A stretch of 49,851 bases of DNA, taken from positions 237,672 to 287,522 of the forward strand of contig NZ_QPJW01000003.1 of NCBI RefSeq assembly GCF_003337355.1, in the 5' to 3' direction. Both the position numbers and the translations under genes were made by a program. How positions within the stretch are numbered: position 1 is the stretch's first letter; every line of letters begins with the position of its first letter. Positions 43,908-49,851 of the stretch are shown here, one piece after another. Under the pieces are notes generated by a model that was not told where the DNA came from, did not search any database, and worked only from the letters and a program-made list of their open reading frames with translations. The DNA comes from Fontibacillus phaseoli (GTDB lineage: Bacteria; Bacillota; Bacilli; Paenibacillales; Paenibacillaceae).

Positions 43908-45074
43908 ATGCCGTTCAAAAAAGTGCTGATCTTATCGGAGGGGTTTGGTAGCGGCCATACCCAGGCTGCTCATGCGCTGGCAGCCGGACTAAAAAAAGTG
44001 GACCCGCAAATACGCACGCAAGTGTTGGAACTTGGTTCCGTGCTTAATCCGACGCTAGCCCCATGGATATTATCCGCTTACCGGGTCACCGTAAACACGA
44101 GCCCCGCGCTTGTAGGGATGTTTTATCGTAAAAAATACGAAAAGCCGGTTGGACGCCTCGCCCGGCTTGCGCTTCATAAATTGTTCTACAATCACGCTGC
44201 CCGGGTGATCGGGCAAATGAGTCCTGATCTGATCATTTGTACGCATCCCATTCCGGGAGCCGTCATTTCAAGGCTGAAGTCCTCCGGGCTCAACGTTCCT
44301 CTTTACACGCTGATTACGGATTATGATGCCCACGGTTCATGGATCAGTCCGGAGGTCGACCGCTATTTCGTATCCACTCCCGAAGTCCGGAGCTTGCTGA
44401 TCCAGCGGGGGGTAAAGCCTGAGGCAATCCAGGTATCCGGCATTCCCGTTCATCCCGAATTCTGGAGTCGTCAGGATAAGGCTTCCGTCAGACGCGAACT
44501 CGGGCTCACAAACATTCCCACCGTCCTTATCATGGGCGGCGGATGGGGCCTGCTTTTTAAAGACGAACTTATGGCCAGGTTATCACAATGGAAAGAAAAA
44601 ATTCAGATCGTATACTGCCTGGGCAGTAATGAGAAGCTAGCCGCCAAGCTGCGGGGCCATCCCGAACTGCAGCATCACAATGTCAAAGTGCTTGGCTACA
44701 CTTCGGAAATCAGCAAATGGATGGATGCCTCCGACCTGTTGATAACGAAGCCCGGCGGAATGACCTGTACCGAAGGGTTGGCCAAAGGCGTCCATATGTT
44801 GTTCTACGAATCCATTCCCGGACAGGAGGATAAGAATCGTGAGTATTTCATCAAAATCGGCTGCGGGGATGAATTATCCTCGGCAGAAATTCTCGATCTG
44901 TGGTTCGGCAAAATAAGCACCGCACGGAAAATCGGCGGCGGATTTTCCAAGATCAGAACCTATCCGGATACTTCCTTTTACCGGCCCGACCGTTGCGCCC
45001 GAAAAATTGCAGATCTGCTATCCCCCATGGATCAAACGTATGTCCATGGACACGGCAGACAGGCGGCGAACTAG
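43908..45074 (+). CDS. MGDG synthase/UgtP-family glycosyltransferase (GT28)
   Basis: 388 aa. N-terminal MGDG-synthase domain with ILSEGFGSGHTQAAHALAAG (~8-27), ELGSVLNPTLAPWILSAYR, IICTHPIPGAVISRL and TLITDYDAHGSWI; then the C-terminal GT28 domain with LIMGGGWGLLF (~205), VYCLGSNEKL, VLGYTSEISKWMDASDLLIT and KPGGMTCTEGLAKGVHML (~285). Family members add hexose from UDP-sugar to diacylglycerol (UgtP) in the membrane. The product ends four bases before the stop of the convergent hydrolase gene. Sugar specificity cannot be read. Confidence 0.88.
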   Translation: MPFKKVLILSEGFGSGHTQAAHALAAGLKKVDPQIRTQVLELGSVLNPTLAPWILSAYRVTVNTSPALVGMFYRKKYEKPVGRLARLALHKLFYNHAARVIGQMSPDLIICTHPIPGAVISRLKSSGLNVPLYTLITDYDAHGSWISPEVDRYFVSTPEVRSLLIQRGVKPEAIQVSGIPVHPEFWSRQDKASVRRELGLTNIPTVLIMGGGWGLLFKDELMARLSQWKEKIQIVYCLGSNEKLAAKLRGHPELQHHNVKVLGYTSEISKWMDASDLLITKPGGMTCTEGLAKGVHMLFYESIPGQEDKNREYFIKIGCGDELSSAEILDLWFGKISTARKIGGGFSKIRTYPDTSFYRPDRCARKIADLLSPMDQTYVHGHGRQAAN

Positions 45075-45078
45075 CCGG

Positions 45079-45894
45079 TTATTTATAAAAGGTGTGATTG
45101 CCGATCACATGCGCCTTGTCCTTGGTCCGGGCAATCGTGAGATCCTTGGCCAGCTTCAGGGACAGGAAATAATAAGTATCGTCCGATACTTCTTTTCGCC
45201 CGTTCAGCGCTTCATTCACCGCATGAATCGTGTCCTTGCTCGGTTTAACCTTCTTTAGCCGGCCGTTGCGGACCGGACTGAACTGCGACTTCTGATAAAT
45301 AACATCCTTAATCGTATCGGGATAATTAGCGGACCGTAGCCGGTTTAAGACAACATTGGCAACTGCCACTTTGCCTTCGTACGGTTCGCCTTCTGCTTCT
45401 GCCATGACGATTTTTTGCAGGAGAAGCAGCTCTTCTTCATTCAAAGCGTACGTCCATGTAGCCTCTTCCTTATCTTCATGGCTTAGCAGCTCTGTACGCG
45501 TGAAGAATAATTGGGTGGGGGGATTGAATTTATCCGGAGCAGACTCTTTAATTGTTGGCGCTGGCGTCTGTTTACGCAGCCAAAGCACCTCTTCAGCAAG
45601 TTCATGAAGCTGTTCCGAGCTTCTGATGCCGGTATCGATGACCCGATTTTTTAATTCCAACGTCGTTAAAAATGGCAGAAATTGCTTCTCATTTTGCGTC
45701 ACTGTTCCGCTCTGCGTAAATGAAACGGTCTTTACCGCAAGGTCCGCGTTCAGGAAATTCTGATAATGGGAAAATTCACGCTTTTTCGTGCTCTCCTTTT
45801 CCGAATTTTGCCCAAGCAAGTAAATGGCGCCAAGACAAACAAGAATAGCTCCTACAAGGAGCGCGACGTAACGGTTTTGCCGAAAAATATGCAT
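45079..45894 (-). CDS. Membrane-anchored SleB/CwlJ-like cell wall hydrolase
   Basis: 271 aa from ATG 45894 (TAGGAGGT upstream; seven more codons are open before it). A membrane anchor (YVALLVGAILVCLGAIYLLG, ~8-27) and a ~110-residue spacer precede a C-terminal Hydrolase_2 domain: LLQKIVMAEAEGEPYEGKVA (catalytic Glu), VANVVLNRLRSANYPDTIKD, VIYQKSQFSPVRNG and YFLSLKLAKD. SleB and CwlJ degrade the spore cortex; the domain also occurs in vegetative hydrolases. There is no LysM or peptidoglycan-binding domain, so germination role is not assured. The stop lies 4 bp from the convergent glycosyltransferase stop, with no terminator between. Confidence 0.87.
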   Translation of the reverse strand: MHIFRQNRYVALLVGAILVCLGAIYLLGQNSEKESTKKREFSHYQNFLNADLAVKTVSFTQSGTVTQNEKQFLPFLTTLELKNRVIDTGIRSSEQLHELAEEVLWLRKQTPAPTIKESAPDKFNPPTQLFFTRTELLSHEDKEEATWTYALNEEELLLLQKIVMAEAEGEPYEGKVAVANVVLNRLRSANYPDTIKDVIYQKSQFSPVRNGRLKKVKPSKDTIHAVNEALNGRKEVSDDTYYFLSLKLAKDLTIARTKDKAHVIGNHTFYK

Positions 45895-46025
45895 AAGTGA
45901 CCTCCTACCCGACATTTCTCTCTATTAATTAGCATCCTTATTTAAGGACTTCACGCGGGATGACATATTCTTTCATCTATGTAACCGAAAAAAAGCGGTT
46001 TGAATAACAAAAGACTATTTTTTTC

Positions 46026-46057
46026 AACAAAATAAGCCTTCCGAAGGACGGAAGGCT
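46026..46057 (-). terminator. Terminator of thpR
   Basis: Perfect nine-pair stem AGCCTTCCG-tcctt-CGGAAGGCT on the minus strand, followed by TATTTTG. About 20 bp after the stop at 46078. Confidence 0.85.
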
Positions 46058-46077
46058 AAGGAGAGGCCGGGGAGAAG

Positions 46078-46668
46078 TTACTGGCTTACAGTCTGGCCGG
46101 AAGTTAAGGGGGCTCTGAAAACCTCTTCGTACATAGGCGTTTTACCCATTCGCGTACGATAAACGACGATGGCATCCACTGCCCATTCTCCAAAATCCGG
46201 AGGGTTAGCGTTTAAAGGCTCCGGCCCGAGCTTTCGCTCCTCCTTGTATTTCCGCGCCAAGGTAATATGAGGATTGTACGGACGATCTTCGGGGAGAAAT
46301 CCTAAGTCCCGGTTAGCTTCCGCCACGCTCCGTTGTAGCGATTGAAGCTTGTCCAGCTCCCCGTCTAAGCCGGCCCAGAGAACGCGCGGATTCGAAGCAC
46401 GCCCAAAAATGCCGATCTCCTTAGCATGAAGGCAAAACCCGTTCAACCCCTTCGCCGTCTCAGCCAGCCGTTGCTTAATGGCATCGATTCTGTTCCGGGG
46501 AACATCGCCAAGAAACTGAACCGTAATATGATAATCTGCGGGATTTACCCACTTGACGAATTCCAAAGCCCCCTTTTGTTTTTCAGTCCATTGGGATAGG
46601 GCTTGTTTAATCGCCTCAGGGAGTGGGATGGCTATAAAAATGCGCCAAGATTCGATAATTTTTTCCAT
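46078..46668 (-). CDS. thpR: RNA 2',3'-cyclic phosphodiesterase ThpR
   Basis: 196 aa from ATG 46668 behind TAGGAGGT; the frame is open to 46704, but the extra 12 residues do not fit. The 2H phosphoesterase motifs are HITV (47-50, in DYHITVQFLG) and HITL (134-137, in NPHITLARK). Such enzymes open 2',3'-cyclic phosphate ends of RNA, and older names are LigT/2'-5' RNA ligase. Single gene with its own terminator, divergent from the chemoreceptor. Confidence 0.93.
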   Translation of the reverse strand: MEKIIESWRIFIAIPLPEAIKQALSQWTEKQKGALEFVKWVNPADYHITVQFLGDVPRNRIDAIKQRLAETAKGLNGFCLHAKEIGIFGRASNPRVLWAGLDGELDKLQSLQRSVAEANRDLGFLPEDRPYNPHITLARKYKEERKLGPEPLNANPPDFGEWAVDAIVVYRTRMGKTPMYEEVFRAPLTSGQTVSQ

Positions 46669-46828
46669 AAAACAGTACCTCCTATGTAGTAAATGATAAA
46701 ACAATTCATCCTTTTGTCACATTTTGAATGATTAAGGTAATAAAGTCCTAAAACATTCGTAAGCTATAATGTGATTTAGACCTTACAGCAGGTACCGGCA
46801 ACAAACCTAATATGATTGGGGAATGACT

Positions 46829-48523
46829 ATGGGATTCGCTAGAAAAATAACCGCCGGCATTGTAGGAGTACTCCTACTTGTCAGTGCGATCATTGGTGTA
46901 TTCAGCTACCAGACTGCCTACCATCAAGTGGAAGAGGCCGTGGGCGTCGAAACGGTGGGCTGCGCAAACATCACGACAGGTCTTGTGGATCCGGGAATTA
47001 TCGAACGTTTGACTCAAGGCGATACCTCCGATCTGGGAGCGCTTGAGGAACGTCTCAACTGGACAGTCAATCACAAGTCCTTGTTCAAGGAAGTATTTAT
47101 TCTTTCTTTAGACGGCAAAATCCTCGCCGCAGACCAAAATATAAAGAAACGCGGCTACAAGGCCGGTGATGAGTTCTACTTTTCCGAAAAAGATCGCGAT
47201 ATGATTATGCACATGAAACATTCCGTTTATACAAAAGTATACACCTATGACGGAGTCGGCCTCCTGACGGGTTATGGCCCCATTTATAAAGACCATGATC
47301 CGACCAAGGAAATCGTTGCGCTGATGGCGATCAACTTCGATGCCTCGATCATCCAGGAACGGGTCTGGGATATCATCGCGCTGCCGTTTATCATTGGCGG
47401 GGTCGTTTTCCTGCTGGCGATTGTTGCGGTCTACCTGTTTATTCACCGGATGGTTCGCCCGATCGAGCGTCTGTCCCGCCAAGTTAATTTGGTGGCCCAA
47501 GGGGATTTGACCGTTCAGCCTTTGACCATCTCCAGTAAAGATGAAGTGGGCACCTTGGCGCGAGACTTCGGCAATATGACGGTAAGTTTGCGTCAACTGA
47601 TTACCGAAGTCAACGAAACATCCATGCAGGTAGCCTCTTCTTCCCAAGAGCTGTCAGCCAGTGCCGAACAAACGGGAAAATCCAGTGAGCAAAACGTTTA
47701 CATCACCCAGGAACTTGCGGAAGGTGCTGAGAAACAACTGCAAAGTCTGGAAGAAAGCTCTGCGGCACTGCAGGAAATGTCTTCTTTTATCAGCCGGATC
47801 GTAACTACTGCCGACAACGTGTCGGAAGAAGCGCAGATTTCCGCATCCGCCGCAAAAAAAGGGGTAACATCGATTCATCTTGGAGTAAAGCAAATGAACA
47901 CCATCGAGGATAAAATTGTGACGCTCTCTACGAGCATCCAGCAACTAAGCAGCCACTCCAAGGAAATCCAAAGTATTGTCGATATCATCACCGAAATCGC
48001 GGCGGAAACGAATCTGCTTGCGATCAATGCCGCCATCGAAGCCGCCCGGGCCGGCGAACAGGGCAGCGGCTTTGCGGTCGTAGCATCCTCCGTCCGAAAG
48101 CTCGCGGAACGATCCGCGGAATCGGCCAAGCAGATCGCAGCACTGATCGCCTTCATCATTAATCAGATGGAATTGACAGCAGATACGATGGAATCGGCTA
48201 CCCATGAAGTGAAGCTGGGAGCTGATCTTGTAGGCAATGCCGGAAATTCGTTCGAGGAAATTCAAAGATCCACCAGAAACTCAGCAGAAGCTGTTGAAAA
48301 CGTCGGTGAGACCGTACGTCAATTGTCGGCGAACTCCAAATTGATTGTTGAAGCTGTGGAAAAACTCGTGAATGTTGCCAATACAACGGTGGATGGTACC
48401 CAAACCATGTCCGCTGCTTCCCAGGAGCAGCTCGCTGCCATGCAGGAAGTCGATGCTTCCGCCACTTTGCTCTCCGATCTGGCGGAGAAGCTGCACCATT
48501 TGATCGAACGCTTCAAGGTGTAG
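46829..48523 (+). CDS. Methyl-accepting chemotaxis protein
   Basis: 564 aa from ATG 46829, placed 7 bp after GGGG; ATG 46823 is too close to that site. TM1 (~8-28), a ~150-residue extracytoplasmic sensor with the sCACHE-like pattern [22 protein letters not shown]2 (~185-210), HAMP ([20 protein letters not shown]) and a long signalling coiled coil. The hairpin tip is [20 protein letters not shown] followed by [18 protein letters not shown]. Most receptors have A(D/E/G)EVR in the last stretch; here it is ASSVR, losing a strongly conserved Glu. The product carries signals to CheA/CheW; ligand unknown. No che genes nearby. Confidence 0.93.
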   Translation: MGFARKITAGIVGVLLLVSAIIGVFSYQTAYHQVEEAVGVETVGCANITTGLVDPGIIERLTQGDTSDLGALEERLNWTVNHKSLFKEVFILSLDGKILAADQNIKKRGYKAGDEFYFSEKDRDMIMHMKHSVYTKVYTYDGVGLLTGYGPIYKDHDPTKEIVALMAINFDASIIQERVWDIIALPFIIGGVVFLLAIVAVYLFIHRMVRPIERLSRQVNLVAQGDLTVQPLTISSKDEVGTLARDFGNMTVSLRQLITEVNETSMQVASSSQELSASAEQTGKSSEQNVYITQELAEGAEKQLQSLEESSAALQEMSSFISRIVTTADNVSEEAQISASAAKKGVTSIHLGVKQMNTIEDKIVTLSTSIQQLSSHSKEIQSIVDIITEIAAETNLLAINAAIEAARAGEQGSGFAVVASSVRKLAERSAESAKQIAALIAFIINQMELTADTMESATHEVKLGADLVGNAGNSFEEIQRSTRNSAEAVENVGETVRQLSANSKLIVEAVEKLVNVANTTVDGTQTMSAASQEQLAAMQEVDASATLLSDLAEKLHHLIERFKV

Positions 48524-48542
48524 GTTTAGACTACACGAAAAC

Positions 48543-48581
48543 AAAACGCCTCTCATCCGTTAAGGATGAGAGGCGTTTTTT
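48543..48581. terminator. Strong bidirectional terminator between the chemoreceptor and KGG genes
   Basis: AAAACGCCTCTCATCC pairs perfectly with GGATGAGAGGCGTTTT around GTTAA (16 pairs) and has T-runs on both sides. Confidence 0.95.
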
Positions 48582-48622
48582 ATAGATTAGTATCGCAGCT
48601 TCCGCACCGCATTGAAACTATA

Positions 48623-48898
48623 TTATTTCCGCTGACGCGCCCGTGCCTCGCCGCCCTTGCGGCCAGCCTCTTCCCGGCTCATTTTGCCGTCACCGCCGTC
48701 TGAATTCCCAGGCGCTTCGCCGCCTTTTCGGCCGATTTCTTGATAAAAATCTTTATCGTGGGAGCGTGAAGTTGCCTCCCCGCCTTTTTGGCCGATGTCC
48801 TGGTAGAAATCTTTATCTTGATTTTTCGCCGTTGTCTCTCCACCCATACGACCGGCTTCCTCACGGCTCATTCTGCCATCTCGATTGTTGTTTGCCAT
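48623..48898 (-). CDS. KGG-repeat stress protein (GsiB type)
   Basis: 91 aa, hydrophilic and Gly-rich. Four KGG-type units: MSREEAGRMGGETTAKNQDK, FYQDIGQKGGEATSRSHDK, FYQEIGRKGGEAPGNS and MSREEAGRKGGEARARQRK. The pattern occurs in B. subtilis GsiB, induced by glucose starvation and general stress, and resembles plant LEA proteins. Function is thought to be protective. AAGGAG precedes ATG 48898. The upstream sequence has a stress-sigma-like promoter. Confidence 0.9.
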   Translation of the reverse strand: MANNNRDGRMSREEAGRMGGETTAKNQDKDFYQDIGQKGGEATSRSHDKDFYQEIGRKGGEAPGNSDGGDGKMSREEAGRKGGEARARQRK

Positions 48899-48956
48899 TT
48901 GAAATCACTCCTTATCGTTGTTTGGAAGGTACCGTTCTCTCCGGTACGCTATTGTA

Positions 48957-48981
48957 TTACCCCCTCTCTACGAATCAAAAC
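48957..48981 (-). promoter_or_regulatory. SigB-like promoter of the KGG gene
   Basis: Minus strand GTTTTG (48976-48981), 13-bp spacer, GGGTAA (48957-48962); the SigB pattern is GTTTaa-N12-15-GGGtAt. Downstream, GTACCG and CGGTAC form an inverted repeat. Confidence 0.5.
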
Positions 48982-49239
48982 AACTTTTTCTTCACGCAAA
49001 ACCAGGACAGAAAGCAGTGCACCGGCCTAGCCAGCGCCCTCATTTCAATGAATAACAAGGATCAATTCCAGAACCTGATCATGCCGGCAACGCATAGATA
49101 TTCGCCCAGTAAGGCAACTTTTTTGCACTTAACTTGCATGGATCCTCAATTGCCACTCACCTTGCCGGAATATGCTTAGAGAACAGTGGTTGCTGGGAGA
49201 ATTTGTGTTCCTCGCTGATTACGTGAATACGGGGTTACT
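48982..49239. other. Gene-free stretch before the tandem repeats
   Basis: No frame with a credible start or known motif. The last part (about 49186-49239) shows scattered matches to the 38-bp repeat (GTGTTCCTCGCTGATT, then GTTACTAGTAAC), as if older, decayed units. Confidence 0.4.
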
Positions 49240-49851
49240 AGTAACTTTCGTGCTCGGTGTGCGGGTGATTGGGTACTGTAACTCTCATGTTCGGTGTGTG
49301 ATGATTAGGTACTGGTAACTCTCGTGCTCGGTGTGCGAGTGATTGGGTTCTGGTAACTTTCGTGCTCGGTGTGCGGGTGATTGGGTACTGGTAACTTTCC
49401 TGCTCGGTGTGCGGGTGATTGGTTCTGTAACTCTCGTGCTCGGTGTGCGGGTGATTGGGTTCTGGTAACTTTCCTGCTCGGTGTGCGGGTGATTAGGTAC
49501 TGGTAACTCTCGTGCTCGGTGTGCGGGTGATTGGGTACTGGTAACTCCCGTGCTCGGTGTGCAGGTGATTGGGTACTGGTAACTCTCGTGCTCGGTGTGT
49601 GGTGATTAAGTACTGGTAACTCTCGTGCTCGGTGTGCAGGTGATTGGGTACTGGTAACTCTCGTGCTCGGTGTGCGGGTGATTGGGTTCTGGTAACTTTC
49701 CTGCTCGGTGTGTGGTGATTAGGTACTGGTAACTCTCGTGCTCGGTGTGTGGTGATTAAGTACTGGTAACTCTCGTGCTCGGTGTGCAGGTGATTGGGTA
49801 CTGGTAACTCTCGTGCTCGGTGTGCGGGTGATTGGGTTCTGGTAACTTTCG
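49240..49851. repeat. 37-38 bp tandem repeat array, continues past the right edge
   Basis: Sixteen full units plus a partial one, each starting near GTAACTCTCGTGCTCGGTGT and ending in GTGATTGGGTACTG. GTAAC recurs at 49241, 49278, 49315, 49353, 49391, 49428, 49465, 49503, 49541, 49579, 49616, 49654, 49692, 49729, 49766, 49804 and 49842. Unit length is 37 or 38, never a multiple of three, and each has TGA or TAG, so it is not coding. A 150-bp higher-order repeat of four units is visible: 49591-49700 equals 49741-49850 exactly. No CRISPR-like spacers exist. Confidence 0.95.

Noticed and set aside
48643..49179. 178-codon plus-strand frame over the KGG gene
   Set aside because: It is the complement of the KGG repeats followed by non-coding sequence, without a ribosome site or motif.
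49240..49851. CRISPR array
   Set aside because: Units are directly adjacent with no unique spacers, and no cas genes are visible.

Overview
The window reads as a piece of a low-to-mid GC Gram-positive chromosome, most likely Paenibacillus or a close Paenibacillaceae relative. The basis is strong AGGAGG-type ribosome sites, a CIRCE-controlled groES-groEL operon, Listeria-Bacteroides repeat surface proteins, and a gene order matching the Bacillus subtilis ydi region (tsaE-tsaB-rimI-tsaD, an ABC-F gene, moaC, tatA-tatC, groES-groEL). I see no tRNA, rRNA, insertion sequence, prophage or CRISPR array.

Layout. 1-3.7 kb: 5' part of a secreted repeat protein that runs off the left edge, a manganese exporter of the MneS type, and a small basic protein. 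3.7-9 kb, all on the minus strand: groES-groEL, tatA-tatC, molybdenum cofactor genes (mogA, moaC) and 5-formyltetrahydrofolate cyclo-ligase. 9.1-11.1 kb: a YdiF-type ABC-F ATPase, followed by a convergent gap packed with DnaA boxes. 11.4-16.7 kb: YciI protein, a lipoprotein with a phage-fibre-like tail, a membrane protein, cysK, an AAC(3)-family acetyltransferase, DUF6157 and VanW. 17-20 kb: an actin-like ParM gene with a 9-bp iteron-like array upstream, then an M23 peptidase-bactofilin pair. 20.1-23.1 kb: the t6A cluster tsaE-tsaB-rimI-tsaD. 23.7-26.9 kb: a split non-homologous end-joining set (Ku, ATP-dependent ligase, LigD-type polymerase). 26.9-30 kb: cardiolipin synthase and a second M23-bactofilin pair. 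30-34.8 kb: Fic relic, a two-gene Tm-1-like operon with a dedicated AraC-type regulator carrying the same TIM barrel, and a lipoprotein. 35-40.4 kb: mprF relic and gltB. 40.8-48.9 kb: TetR plus YhgE/Pip membrane protein, a diglucosyldiacylglycerol/MGDG synthase-type glycosyltransferase, a SleB-like hydrolase, thpR, a chemoreceptor and a KGG stress protein. 49.2 kb to the right edge: a 37-38 bp tandem repeat array.

The best candidates for something undescribed are: (1) the chromosomal ParM gene with a degenerate 9-bp direct-repeat array where a parC-like centromere would sit, but no ParR; (2) the Tm-1-like pair, homologous to the two halves of a plant virus-resistance protein, next to a regulator that reuses the enzyme-like TIM barrel as its probable sensor; (3) a dispersed intergenic element seen three times, made of ~25-bp imperfect palindromes with a conserved 51/62/51-bp spacing; (4) a DnaA-box cluster outside oriC, in the same gene neighbourhood as one recalled from B. 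subtilis. All functional statements are inferred from sequence motifs and gene context read by eye; no searches were run.
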